64,000 bases of DNA from Antricoccus suffuscus (GCF_003003235.1 NZ_PVUE01000017.1:47647-111646); one strand, 5' to 3'; positions 8,869-17,874 are shown, numbered from the stretch's first letter. A program made the numbers and translations. The notes: a model not told the origin generated them from the sequence alone.

Positions 8869-9921
8869 TCAGGTCGGTTCCTCCAACACCACCCGTACGC
8901 CGAGCAGTCGCACCGGCCGGTCGAGGTCGAATCGCTCAAGGACGCGCAGCGCGCCGCGGCGTACGTCCTCCGGGTCGGTGGTCGGGGCTGGAAGCTTCCC
9001 GGTCTTGGTTCGGGTGAAGAACGATGCGGTGCGCACGGTCACGCCGACATGCGTAGCGACGCGGCCGTCCCTGAAGGCCTCGGCCGCCACCTCGCTCGCG
9101 ATCTCGGTGACGTGCGCTTCGATGTCGTCACGTTCGGTGAGGTCGACCGGAAAAGTGGTTTGCTTGCTGGTCGACTTCGCCACCCGTGGCTCGGTCTCGA
9201 TCCGCGTGTCAAAGCCACCCTTGGCGAGTTGCGTGAGGTTCGGTCCGATCGTCGGGCCGAACCACTGGGCCAACGCCCGTGGATCTGCGCTGGCGAGTTC
9301 GGCCACGGTCTTCAGGTCGTGAGCGGCGAGCTTGGCTGCCGTCCGCGTGCCTATCCCCCATAACTCTCTCGTCTGCCGCTCACCCATGATTGGCATCCAG
9401 TTCGCCGCCGTCAGCTGGTAGACGCCGCCGGGTTTCGCGAAACCGGTCGCCATCTTCGCCCGCTCCTTGGTGTCCCCGATCCCCACCGCACAAGACAATT
9501 CCGTGCGTTCGAGGACCCGCGCTCGGATGTCGTTAGCGAGCCCGACCGGGTCATCGGTCGTCGCACCGACGAACGCCTCATCCCAGCCCCAGACCTCGAC
9601 CGGAAGCTCGAAACTGCGCAACGTGTCCATCACCTCTTCGGAGGCTGCGTCGTACGCCGAGTGGTCGGCCGCAAGGAATACCGCTTCCGGGCACTTGCGG
9701 TACGCCGCCCGTAGCGGCATTCCGGAGTGCACGCCGTACTCGCGCGCCTCGTACGACGCGGTGGCGACGACCTGCCTGGCCTGAGTCGGATCGCCGGACC
9801 CGCCGACCACGACTGGTAGCCCGCGCAGCTCGGGCCGCCGCCGGATCTCCACCGCTGCGACGTACTGGTCGAGATCGACGTGCAGGATCCAAGCCTGCAT
9901 CTGCGGAGCGTCTTCGGTCAC
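8869..9921 (-). CDS. dinB: Y-family DNA polymerase IV, DinB2/DinP-like
   Basis: A 350-residue Y-family polymerase. The first metal motif is HVDLDQYVAAVE (Asp16, Asp18) and the second GWDEAF (Asp114, Glu115). Thumb helix-hairpin-helix (ELWGIGTRTAAKLAAHDLKTV) and little-finger domains follow. In E. coli DinB the steric-gate residue after DMDCF is Phe13; the aligned position here is Val21. Mycobacterial DinB2 is known to have Leu there and to use ribonucleotides readily. No QxxLF-type beta-clamp motif is seen at the C-terminus (VRLLGVRVVLEEPT), also as in DinB2. It ends four bases from the converging hydrolase gene. Confidence 0.9.
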   Translation of the reverse strand: MTEDAPQMQAWILHVDLDQYVAAVEIRRRPELRGLPVVVGGSGDPTQARQVVATASYEAREYGVHSGMPLRAAYRKCPEAVFLAADHSAYDAASEEVMDTLRSFELPVEVWGWDEAFVGATTDDPVGLANDIRARVLERTELSCAVGIGDTKERAKMATGFAKPGGVYQLTAANWMPIMGERQTRELWGIGTRTAAKLAAHDLKTVAELASADPRALAQWFGPTIGPNLTQLAKGGFDTRIETEPRVAKSTSKQTTFPVDLTERDDIEAHVTEIASEVAAEAFRDGRVATHVGVTVRTASFFTRTKTGKLPAPTTDPEDVRRGALRVLERFDLDRPVRLLGVRVVLEEPT

Positions 9922-10050
9922 CTAGTAAGCGTCTCACTCGCACCGAATCAACGGTCGGACTCGCAGCACAAATTGACCCCGACCCATATCGCGGATTCGC
10001 AGTCGACAACTCGATAGGCTGAATTCACACGCGATCGACAGGAGGCTGAC

Positions 10051-10737
10051 GTGGCTCAGACGACAGCGGCCGGGACGACGGTCGGCGAAGTGATGGCCGA
10101 GCTGGCCGAGCTCGAAGACCCGAGGGTCCGCGAGGTCAACGCCAGACACGGTGACGACCACGGGGTAAACCTCACCAAGCTGCGCACGGTCGGCAAACGG
10201 CTGAAAATCCAACACGACCTTGCCCGCGAGCTGTGGGAGACCGGTGATACTTCGGCACGACTGTTAGCAATTCTGATCTGTCGTCCGAAGGCGTTCGCAC
10301 GTGATGAGTTAGATGCGATGCTGCGCCAAGCGCGCACTCCTAAAGTGCATGACTGGCTCGTGAACTACGTGGTGAAGAAGAGTCCGCATGCCGAGCAGTT
10401 GCGCCTGGCCTGGTCCACGGACGTCGATCCGGTCGTCGCGAGCGCCGGCTGGGCGCTGACCACCGAACGTGTCGCGAAAAGTCCCGAGGGTCTCGACCTC
10501 TCAGCTCTGCTCGACATCATCGAGGCGCAGATGAAGGACGCCCCGAGTCGCCTGCAGTGGGCGATGAACCATTGCCTGGCGCAGATCGGGATCGACCATC
10601 CAGAGCACCGCGCTCGCGCCATCGACATCGGTGAGCGCCTGGAGGTGCTCAAGGATTACCCGACGCCACCCAACTGCACCTCGCCGTTCGCTCCCATCTG
10701 GATCACAGAGATAGTGAACCGAAAGAGCGGTAAGTAG
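10051..10737 (+). CDS. DNA alkylation repair protein, HEAT-repeat (AlkD-like) type
   Basis: A 228-residue, helix-rich protein. It has the pattern of AlkD/AlkC-type DNA alkylation repair proteins: GVNLTKLRTVGKRLKI near residues 38-53, a central WLVNYVVKK, and a repeat with DPVVASAGWAL. These enzymes remove bulky or positively charged alkyl bases by clamping DNA with HEAT-like repeats. The GTG start at 10051 has an excellent GGAGG site at 10041-10045. It is divergent from the dinB-type polymerase, so two DNA-damage genes share a 129-base promoter region. Substrate range is not predictable from sequence. Confidence 0.72.
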   Translation: MAQTTAAGTTVGEVMAELAELEDPRVREVNARHGDDHGVNLTKLRTVGKRLKIQHDLARELWETGDTSARLLAILICRPKAFARDELDAMLRQARTPKVHDWLVNYVVKKSPHAEQLRLAWSTDVDPVVASAGWALTTERVAKSPEGLDLSALLDIIEAQMKDAPSRLQWAMNHCLAQIGIDHPEHRARAIDIGERLEVLKDYPTPPNCTSPFAPIWITEIVNRKSGK

Positions 10738-10759
10738 ACGAGTCGACGCATTCGCTGAT

Positions 10760-10805
10760 TGTGTGGAAGATCGACGTACGCATGCGTACGCCGATCTTCC
10801 ACACA
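10760..10805. terminator. 22-bp near-perfect hairpin between alkylation repair gene and tRNA-Pro
   Basis: Left arm 10760-10781 and right arm 10784-10805 pair at 21 of 22 positions around a 2-base centre. The arms begin TGTGTGGAAGATCG and end CGATCTTCCACACA. It sits 22 bases after the repair gene stop and 4 bases beyond the tRNA-Pro CCA end, so both converging transcripts would meet it. There is no T tract on either side. The likeliest role is a bidirectional terminator. Confidence 0.6.
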
Positions 10806-10809
10806 GTCG

Positions 10810-10886
10810 TGGTCGGGGTGACAGGATTCGAACCTGCGACCCTTCGGTCCCAAACCGAATGCGCTACCAAGCTGCGCTACACCCCG
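10810..10886 (-). tRNA. tRNA-Pro (anticodon TGG)
   Basis: On the minus strand, from 10886, a full cloverleaf is visible. The acceptor stem is CGGGGTG/CACCCCG, the anticodon arm is TTCGG-TTTGGGA-CCGAA giving TGG, and the T arm contains GGTTCGAATCC. The discriminator base is A, and CCA is encoded at 10812-10810. Confidence 0.97.
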
Positions 10887-11050
10887 ATGACCGACGCATT
10901 AGTGTAACCGGGCGTCAGACCCGCTAACGCGCAGACCCATCGCCGCGCTGCGCATCGCCTTCATAGTGGGCGAACCCGAATTACAACGCTCAAATTTGCA
11001 CAAGGTAGAGTCTTGGATGCCCGACGGCCGAGACGGCTCACGCGGGCGCT

Positions 11051-11124
11051 GCGGATGTAGCTCAATGGTAGAGCCTCAGTTTTCCAAACTGATGACGCGG
11101 GTTCGATTCCCGTCATCCGCTCCA
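11051..11124 (+). tRNA. tRNA-Gly (anticodon TCC)
   Basis: The acceptor stem GCGGATG pairs with the 3' strand ending CATCCGC. The D arm is GCTCAATGGTAGAGC, the anticodon loop TTTCCAA (anticodon TCC) sits between TCAGT and ACTGA, and the T arm is CGGGTTCGATTCCCG. The discriminator T is followed by an encoded CCA at 11122-11124. Confidence 0.97.
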
Positions 11125-11175
11125 GTCCCGAAACCCCGCGCCGATTTGGCGCCGAAAATCCCGTCGTATTCGCGC

Positions 11176-11691
11176 TCAGTAGCGTTTGTAGATCGCGCCG
11201 AAAACGCCGACGATGGCGAGGCTCGAGGCGATCAGAAACACGTAGGCACCGATGCTTGTGCCCTCCACTCCACCGCGGACGAGGTTGACCACGAGACCGA
11301 TCGACCGCAGACCGAGCACGGCCACTCCCAGGATCGCGAACGTATTCGCAAGTTCCGTGGACTTCGCAGATACGACGAGATACGGGTCGTTGCGCGTGAC
11401 TCGTCCGCACACGACGCCGATCGCGATCGCGGCGGCCAGCAGCGGAGCCGATACGAAGAACAGCGGTGAGAACAGCAGAACCATCGGTATGTTCCAGCCG
11501 ATTTCGCTGTCCCCCGGCGTCCACGGCAGGCACATCGCGACGATGGCGAGAATCGCGCCGGACATCCCCAACCAGGCCCCGAGTCGCGGGGGCCGAGGCG
11601 GCCGGGGCGCCTCACCGGCTGGATCGCTCAGGTCGTACGACGCGGCATTCGAGTCCGGCACAATGGCGCGTCTGCGGCGGGGTCTGTTCAC
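11176..11691 (-). CDS. hypothetical four-helix membrane protein
   Basis: A 171-residue protein I do not recognise. About 38 N-terminal residues are hydrophilic and basic or proline-rich (RPRRRRAIVP, PRPPRPPR). Four hydrophobic segments follow, beginning LGMSGAILAIVAMCLPW, PMVLLFSPLFFVSAPLL, TFAILGVAVLGLRSIGL and IGAYVFLIASSLAIVG. The layout resembles the many small DUF4190-like actinobacterial membrane proteins with a proline-rich cytoplasmic head, but no family motif is certain. The start is GTG at 11691. It lies between tRNA-Gly and the NADH dehydrogenase-like gene. Confidence 0.65.
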   Translation of the reverse strand: MNRPRRRRAIVPDSNAASYDLSDPAGEAPRPPRPPRLGAWLGMSGAILAIVAMCLPWTPGDSEIGWNIPMVLLFSPLFFVSAPLLAAAIAIGVVCGRVTRNDPYLVVSAKSTELANTFAILGVAVLGLRSIGLVVNLVRGGVEGTSIGAYVFLIASSLAIVGVFGAIYKRY

Positions 11692-11788
11692 GGCCCATCC
11701 CTTCGATATCTGGATTCCTTATCCTGATATCGATCGCGCTATACCGCGAGGGGCAACCGCCTACCTGTGGATAAGCCGCAATTCGCAG

Positions 11789-13204
11789 TTACCGAGGCGC
11801 GCTCACAGGCTCAGGCTTGGCCGTCGCGGCGGACTGCGGCGTACCCGGGAGAAGCCGTCGGTGATCGAACGGGTTGAAGTCGGCACCCACGGCGTTGATC
11901 GCATGCCGCGCGACGACCTGCTGTTCGGTCACGGTCCGTTCCGAACGTCCACGCCCGATGAAGCTGACAAACCAATGCAGCAACGTCGTCACTCGGTTCT
12001 TAAACCCAATGATGTAGACGAGGTGCAGCACCAGCCACATCATCCAGCCGATGAACCCAGAGAACCGAAGCTTGCCAACGCTGACGACCGCACTGAACCG
12101 AGAGATCGTCGCCATACTCCCCTTGTCGAAGTACTTGAACGGCCGGTGCGGAGTGTCGCTGAACCGGCCAGTCGCGAGCCGCGCCATGATCGTCTTCGCG
12201 GCGTGCCGACCACCCTGGATGGCAACTTGCGCGACACCAGGCAGGTTGTCGAGCGAGATCATGTCGCCGACTACAAACACCTCGGGGTGGCCGGGAAGCG
12301 TCAGGTCGTCGTTGACCGCGATCCGTCCGGCGCGGTCGAGCTTCGCGCCGGTCTGACCAGCGAGCGTCTTGGTGAGCGCGTTTGCCTGTACGCCGGCCGC
12401 CCAAATCATGCACGACGACTCGATGCGGTAGCGACTGCCGTCGGCGCGTTCCACCTCGAGACCGGAGCCGTCGACGTTTACCACCTTCGAGTTGAGCTGG
12501 ACGATGACGCCCATCTTGGCCAGCCGCTTCATCGCCTTGTCACCGAGGTGATCGCCAAAAGCACCGAGTACGCCGGGTGCTCCGTCGAGCAGGACGATGT
12601 TTGCCCGGCTCGGGTCGATAGCGCGAAATTCCTTTGTCAGAGTGCGATGTGCGAGCTCCGCAATCTGCCCCGCCATCTCGACGCCGGTAGGCCCGGCACC
12701 GACGACAACAAACGTCAGGTACCGGTCGATCTCGACGGGATCGGTTGACAGCTCGGCCATCTCGAACGCACCGAAGATCTTGCCGCGAATCTCGAGTGCG
12801 TCGTCGATGCTCTTCATGCCTGGCGCGTTGTTCGCGAAATGGTCGTTACCGAAATACGACTGCCCCGAACCGGCCGCCACAATCAGCGAGTCGTACGGCG
12901 TTGTGGTCGCCCGGCCCAGCTCGAACGAGGTCACCGTCCGCCCGGTCAGGTCGACGTCGCGTACGTCGCCGAGCAAAACCCGCACGTTGCGCTGCTTACG
13001 CAGTACCTCACGTGTCGCCGGTGCTATTTCGCCCTGCGACAAGATGCCGGTCGTCACTTGGTAGAGCAGCGGCTGGAACAAGTGGTGCCCGGTGCGGCTG
13101 ATGAGTGTCACGTCGACATCGGCCTTCGCGAGCTTGCGGGCCGAGAACAGCCCGCCAAAACCCGATCCGATAATCACGACGCGGTGCCGAGCGGTGGTAG
13201 TCAT
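11789..13204 (-). CDS. NAD(P)/FAD-dependent oxidoreductase, type II NADH dehydrogenase-like
   Basis: A 471-residue flavoprotein. The N-terminal FAD Rossmann motif is VVIIGSGFGGLFSARKLAK. The central NADH-binding segment is FVVVGAGPTGVEMAGQIAEL. The ATG motif before FAD (EVFVVGDM) and a hydrophobic C-terminal region (FSGFIGWMMWLVLHLVYIIGF) that would touch the membrane complete the NDH-2 architecture. NDH-2 enzymes pass electrons from NADH to menaquinone without pumping protons. The start at 13204 is set by AGGAGGGG about 12 bases upstream and by the Rossmann motif lying close behind it. Confidence 0.9.
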   Translation of the reverse strand: MTTTARHRVVIIGSGFGGLFSARKLAKADVDVTLISRTGHHLFQPLLYQVTTGILSQGEIAPATREVLRKQRNVRVLLGDVRDVDLTGRTVTSFELGRATTTPYDSLIVAAGSGQSYFGNDHFANNAPGMKSIDDALEIRGKIFGAFEMAELSTDPVEIDRYLTFVVVGAGPTGVEMAGQIAELAHRTLTKEFRAIDPSRANIVLLDGAPGVLGAFGDHLGDKAMKRLAKMGVIVQLNSKVVNVDGSGLEVERADGSRYRIESSCMIWAAGVQANALTKTLAGQTGAKLDRAGRIAVNDDLTLPGHPEVFVVGDMISLDNLPGVAQVAIQGGRHAAKTIMARLATGRFSDTPHRPFKYFDKGSMATISRFSAVVSVGKLRFSGFIGWMMWLVLHLVYIIGFKNRVTTLLHWFVSFIGRGRSERTVTEQQVVARHAINAVGADFNPFDHRRLLPGTPQSAATAKPEPVSAPR

Positions 13205-13378
13205 GACTCCAATTGTCCCCTCCTGTGCAGGCCATTCGAGGAATTCACGGTGGATGACGCGCACCTCACATGAGTACACAACGGTATTCCGCGAGTTGCG
13301 CCAAATCGCCCTCCGGCGAGTCGCGTCTCACGCGACTGCTCGACAAATGGTTTGGCAATTCGGCGTACGGACAGCACG

Positions 13379-14647
13379 ATGGTGTTCATGCCATCTACCT
13401 ATCTGCCGCCGCACCTGGCCACGCCCCAGTTCACGGAATGCACCGCGCAAGATCAGGAGACCTTCAGCGCGGCCATGTTCAAAGGGTTTCATGAAGAGCC
13501 TTCTCAGGAAGAGAAGGACGTTTTGGGCGCGGTGTGGGACGCGGACCGCCATTTCGGCTTTACGGTGGACGATCGCTGGATAGCCACCGCAGGGTCGTTC
13601 GCGCGCACAATGACGGTGCCCGGTGGGAGCGTGCCAGTGTCGGCGTTCACTGCCGTAACCGTTGCCGCGCCGTACCGCCGTCGGGGGCTGCTGACCCGAA
13701 TGATGCAGCACGAACTCGACACGGCGTACGCCGACCGCGGCGAGCCCATCTCAATCCTCTGGGCGTCCGAAGCGCCGATATACGGACGATTTGGCTTTGC
13801 TCCGGCCGTCATGCGCGCCCGGCTTCTCGCCGAGACGCCCGCCATGGGATTCCTTCCACAGGTCGACTTCGGCGACGGCTCGGTCGATGAAGTCAGCCAC
13901 GAGACTTTTAGTACTGCTGCCAAGGCGATCCGCACGAGACTGCTCGCTGACGAACCGGGTGCGCTCAACCGCGACGACGACTGGTGGGCATGGACGCTGT
14001 TCGACCCGCCGGCTTGGCGCAAGGGCGCGACACAGTACAAGTGGATCCTGCACTACAACCGGTCCGGTACACCGGACGGCTACGCCTACTTCCGCGTCAG
14101 AGGCAAGAACGACGTAACCGGACCGCAGAGCGAAGTGCAGATCCACGAGGTCGAAGCTGCGACCCCGCAGGGATATGCCAGCCTGATGCGCTACCTCATG
14201 CAGATCGACCTCACCCGTTCGTTCAAGATGCGCAATGCGCGGCCCGATGAGCCGCTGCGACATCTGCTCAGCAACCCGCGGGCCCTGCGCACCGAGATCT
14301 CTGACGGCATTTATGTGCGCATCGTCGACGTTGCCGCGGCGCTCGTCGCGCGGAAATACCTGAGTGATGTCGACGTCGTACTGGAGATTGAGGACGTGCA
14401 AGTTCCCAGCAATAACGGGAGATTCCGGCTCGAGGCTGGCACGGATGGCGCGAAGGTCACTAAGGCGCGTCGTAAACCAGACCTATCGTTGAGCGATCTC
14501 GAGCTTGGCGCCATCTATCTTGGCGGCGTACCGCTGAGTGACCTGCACCGAGCCGGCCGAGTGATCGAGCACAAGAAGGGCGCGGCCGCTACGGTGTCGG
14601 CGGCATTCGGCTGGCCGCGGGCCCCGTGGTGTGTGGACAACTTCTAG
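13379..14647 (+). CDS. Eis-family GNAT N-acetyltransferase
   Basis: A protein of about 422 residues with the three-part Eis layout. The N-terminal GNAT domain has the acetyl-CoA loop VAAPYRRRGLLTRMM and the segment WASEAPIYGRFGFAPA. A second GNAT-like fold and an SCP2-like C-terminal domain (DLELGAIYLGGVPLSDLHRAGRV) follow, and the protein ends in an aromatic residue (CVDNF). In Eis the free C-terminal carboxylate of Phe takes part in catalysis, which fits this ending. Characterised members acetylate aminoglycosides or protein lysines. The start is uncertain: ATG at 13379 or 13388, with no strong ribosome site. Confidence 0.85.
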   Translation: MVFMPSTYLPPHLATPQFTECTAQDQETFSAAMFKGFHEEPSQEEKDVLGAVWDADRHFGFTVDDRWIATAGSFARTMTVPGGSVPVSAFTAVTVAAPYRRRGLLTRMMQHELDTAYADRGEPISILWASEAPIYGRFGFAPAVMRARLLAETPAMGFLPQVDFGDGSVDEVSHETFSTAAKAIRTRLLADEPGALNRDDDWWAWTLFDPPAWRKGATQYKWILHYNRSGTPDGYAYFRVRGKNDVTGPQSEVQIHEVEAATPQGYASLMRYLMQIDLTRSFKMRNARPDEPLRHLLSNPRALRTEISDGIYVRIVDVAAALVARKYLSDVDVVLEIEDVQVPSNNGRFRLEAGTDGAKVTKARRKPDLSLSDLELGAIYLGGVPLSDLHRAGRVIEHKKGAAATVSAAFGWPRAPWCVDNF

Positions 14648-14716
14648 CGGCCTATCGCGGCCCTGACTACACGCACCTGTATCCGAGTCTGACTCCACTC
14701 GGCCGTTGAAGCAGTG

Positions 14717-16437
14717 CTAGTCGTGTTGCGGTGGTGGGTCGGTGTCGGCGGGATACGTGAGGTATTTACGGCCGGCGGGGCTGGTCCATTCACACGACGC
14801 GTCGTCGTGGAGTGTCACTCGCCAGTTGGTTTGGTGTTTCAGCCGGTGGTGGCGACGACAGAGAGCGATCAGGTTGCAGTCGCCGGTCGTGCCGCCGGTC
14901 CCGTCGGGTCGGTGCGGGTCGATGTGGTCGACGTCGCAACGTTCGGCTGGGCGGGTGCAGCCGGGGAACCGGCAGGTCTGGTCGCGGGCGATGATCCGGC
15001 GGCGCATCTGTGCCGGTGGCCGGTAGATTTTTGTGCCGACATCGAGAACCGCGCCGGTGTAAGGATCGGTGATGACCCGTTGCCAGCGTGCATCCTGTGC
15101 GAGGTAGCGGGCCAGGTCGGCATCGATCGGCCCAAGCCCCTCGATCGCGGCGACCGCCCAGCGGTGCGGGTCCTCCGGGCGCGTTTCAGCACCGAGCGTG
15201 TCGGTGGCTTCAGAATCGTTCGTGCCCGCATCGTTCGTGTTGGCACTGTCGGTGTCGCCGCTGTTGGTGTTGCCGCCGGGTCGACTCTGCGTTTGGCCGG
15301 CACCGCCCGCATCGCCCGCATCGTCCGAGGCGTCGGCACCATTCACGTCTCCGGTACCGCGCGTGCCGGTTTCGGTGCCTGCGAGGTCGGACCCGGCTAA
15401 CAGGTGGGCGGGGATCGTGACTTTGATCGTGACCTCGGGTATGCGCGGGACGGTGAAGTTGATGGTCGCTGCCAGTCCCCGGATCGTCTCCATCACGGCG
15501 GCGGCTTCGGTGGACTCGCTCGGGTCGGTGATCAGGTACTGCCCGTCGGCGTCCCACGCCGCCGCGCCGGGTATCGCCCCGCCGTAGGCGGGGTGCCCGG
15601 CGGGGCGGATCATCGCCGCCGGCCCCAGCACACACGCCGCCAGCGCATCGAGACGCCGCTGCTCATGCGTGCGGTCGTCACCCGGCAACGCGCCGCTGCG
15701 CGCGAGGTCATCTAACGCTGTGTCCAGGGCGCGGGCGCACGCGATCGGTAGCCGCCCGAAGATCCGCGCGGTGATCGAGTCACTATCGAACGCGACGTAC
15801 CGGTCCCTGTTGGCGCGGGCGCGGCGTTGTTTCTGTTTACTGGTGCCGGTGACCGCGATGACCGCTTTCTCGATACGCCGCGCGAACTGGCCGGGAGTGT
15901 CGGTGTGCGCGTGCGGCAGGACCCGTGCCGTGACTTTCTCCAGTTCGGTGTCGGTGAGGTCGGTGGTGTGCTCGGTGAACAGGTCCAGCTTGTGCGCGGT
16001 CATTCCGCGGTACGGGTCTCCGTCGGGGTCGAGACTGGCGACCGCTACGGCGTAGTGGCGGGTGTAGTAGCTGGCGGTGGCGAGCTGGTTTTTCGCCGTA
16101 CCGGTACTCAGCACGTCGCGGCGGCGAGTTCGGCGGCGGCGAGGTCAATGTTCTGCAGCCATGTGTCGGACCCGATGTCGGGGCAGTCGGCCCCCGCATG
16201 GCGGCGGGGACCACCCGGCACGGCGGAGGGGTCGATGAGTTGATAGTCGGCGGTACTGAGCAGCACACTGCGCAGGGCGAGCTTCTCCCGGTGCAGGAGT
16301 GCTTCGGCGTGTTCGATGTCGACCAGTTGGGTGAGGGTCGCCGCGAACGTCTCGGCCTTCGTGACCGGGACGGGCGACTCGGGCAGGTCGAGGCGCGGTT
16401 GCTCCCGTTCCACCTGGACCTTGTTCCTCGTACGCAT
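14717..16437 (-). pseudogene. DUF222 / HNH endonuclease (13E12 type), split by a -1 frameshift
   Basis: Two overlapping reading frames make one gene. From 16437 the first runs 109 residues (KAETFAATLTQLVDIEHAEA, then STADYQLIDPSAVPGG) to a TGA at 16108-16110. The second, shifted by -1, opens with GTG at 16114 inside GTGCTGA and continues STGTAKNQLATASYY to 14717. The second part holds the rest of DUF222, a linker rich in Gly, Asp, Asn and Thr, and an intact HNH nuclease domain (CRFPGCTRPAERCDVDH, then ALCRRHHRLKH). Such genes are multicopy in actinobacteria and may be mobile. The start/stop overlap could permit coupled translation, so the nuclease half may still be made. Confidence 0.75.
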
Positions 16438-16513
16438 GTGCTATATCGTATCGCGCCGGGGTGCGTTACCGCAAGACCTGAGCGGGTCTTCTTTCCTTGT
16501 ATATCAGAGTATT

Positions 16514-16579
16514 TTGCCGCGTACGGCCGAGACAATTGCCGCGGATCGCCGGGTTATTTGCCGCGGATGACGGGGACGT
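16514..16579. repeat. three direct repeats with exact 22-bp spacing
   Basis: TTGCCGCG begins at 16514, 16536 and 16558, exactly 22 bases apart. The second and third copies share the longer TTGCCGCGGAT, and some downstream G positions are also kept. They lie about 75 bases upstream of the DUF222-HNH start and between it and the end of nei. Spacing of two helical turns would put all copies on one DNA face, as in multi-site operators or iterons. The regulator is unknown. Confidence 0.55.
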
Positions 16580-16626
16580 GTGGGTGTGCTGCCGCGAGCG
16601 GACCGTGGGTACGACGTCACAGACGG

Positions 16627-17448
16627 TCAGGCAGGCTGGCAGACCGCGCAGTAGTACAGCCGCCGGCCCGCGGCGAGCTCCACGCTCACCGGCGTACCGC
16701 AGACGCGGCACGGCAGGCCGTGACGACGGTAAACGTAGTACTGGTCCGCGGGATGCACGGTACGACTGCGCGAGTCGCGGTCCGCGGCGGCGGTCGTGAT
16801 GATTCGGCCAAGCCGCACCCCCGAGCGCATCAGTGTCTCCAAGTCCATCCAGAGCGCGGTCCACTCCTCCGCGGCTATCCGGTTGCCTGGACGATGCGGC
16901 GCGATACCGTGCCGGAAGAGCACCTCGGCGCGGTAGACGTTTCCCACCCCGGACACGACGGCCTGATCCATCAGCAACTCGCCGATCGGCCGGCCACTGT
17001 TCGCGATCTTCGCGTACGCCGCCGCCCCAGACAGTTTTGTGTGTAAGGGATCTTCGCCTAGTCGTTCCGTGAGGCGCTTCAGTCCCGCACCGTTGAGCAC
17101 TTCGCAGGTCGTCGGACCACGCAGTTCCGCCCAGTGCTGTTCGCCGAGCAGCCGGACCCGCACCATTCCGCGGAGCGCAGGTGCCGGAAGGTCACCGCTT
17201 GCCCACTTGCCGTAGAGCCCAAGGTGCACATGCATCCACAAGTCCCGCGCGGCCGGCGCGTTTTCATCGCGGCGGAACCGATGCAGCGTGTGCTTGCCGA
17301 TCGCGGTGACGTTAACCAGACAAGCGCCGTCGAGCAGGCCGGCGCCATGCTCGAACTTTCCCTGCGGGCTGTCGATTCGCAGCCGCTGCCGGCCAAAGTA
17401 CCTCTTGTGCTCGCGCGCCACCCGCTCGGCGATGTGTCCTTCCGGCAT
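16627..17448 (-). CDS. nei: Fpg/Nei-family DNA glycosylase, Nei1 type
   Basis: A 273-residue bifunctional glycosylase/AP lyase. It opens with the catalytic MPEGH (Pro2 as nucleophile, Glu3), followed by IDSPQGKFEHGAGLLDG and HVHLGLYGKW. The helix-two-turn-helix LLMDQAVVSGVGNVYRAEVLFRHGI and a C-terminal zinc finger with four Cys (CRVCG, YYCAVC) are intact. These details match mycobacterial Nei1 (Rv2464c), which removes oxidised pyrimidines. The start at 17448 is fixed by the need for Pro at position 2, although the frame is open further upstream. The neighbouring rpiB gene matches the mycobacterial order. Confidence 0.93.
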   Translation of the reverse strand: MPEGHIAERVAREHKRYFGRQRLRIDSPQGKFEHGAGLLDGACLVNVTAIGKHTLHRFRRDENAPAARDLWMHVHLGLYGKWASGDLPAPALRGMVRVRLLGEQHWAELRGPTTCEVLNGAGLKRLTERLGEDPLHTKLSGAAAYAKIANSGRPIGELLMDQAVVSGVGNVYRAEVLFRHGIAPHRPGNRIAAEEWTALWMDLETLMRSGVRLGRIITTAAADRDSRSRTVHPADQYYVYRRHGLPCRVCGTPVSVELAAGRRLYYCAVCQPA

Positions 17449-17502
17449 AGTGCCGCCTTCCTCGTCATATGCGTGTGCGACGTACGCCGCTATCCTCGGA
17501 CT

Positions 17503-17853
17503 GTGAGCGACCAAGCGAACTCCGCGGCAAAACCTGGTCCGGGCGCCAACCGGCGGGTACGGCGCCGGGCCTCCACCTCGAGGCCCGCAGCGCCGTCGGA
17601 CACACCTGCGCGCTCGGAGCCGCGCGATCCGGTCCGCGAGCGTCCGGAGCCACGCGACTCATATGACCACGCAGAGGGGCACAAGGACAACGAACGAGGA
17701 GTCCGCGCGTTGATCGCCAGCGGGCCCTCACAGATCCCACGGATCACCACGATGCGCACCCGCGACATCAACCGGCCCACCGACGAGGAGATCGCCGCGG
17801 CCGAGTCGGAGGTCGAGATTGTGCGGCGCAACTGGAAACCGCCGGCGCGCTAA
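17503..17853 (+). CDS. small hypothetical actinobacterial protein
   Basis: A 116-residue protein from a GTG at 17503 (VSDQANSAAKPGPGANRR). The first 65 residues are disordered and rich in Arg, Pro, Ser and Ala. The last 50 residues look folded and conserved-like: GVRALIASGPSQIPRITTMR, then INRPTDEEIAAAESEVEIV and RRNWKPPAR. It is divergent from nei and converges on rpiB. I do not recognise a family with certainty. The coding assignment rests on the non-random C-terminus and on the fit between nei and rpiB. Confidence 0.55.
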   Translation: MSDQANSAAKPGPGANRRVRRRASTSRPAAPSDTPARSEPRDPVRERPEPRDSYDHAEGHKDNERGVRALIASGPSQIPRITTMRTRDINRPTDEEIAAAESEVEIVRRNWKPPAR

Positions 17854-17874
17854 GGCCTCTAACTACTAAGCGAT

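Noticed and set aside
15190..15370. Apparent tandem repeats in the middle of the DUF222-HNH gene
   Set aside because: The DNA is low in complexity because it encodes a Gly/Asp/Asn/Thr linker; no unit of constant length is kept.
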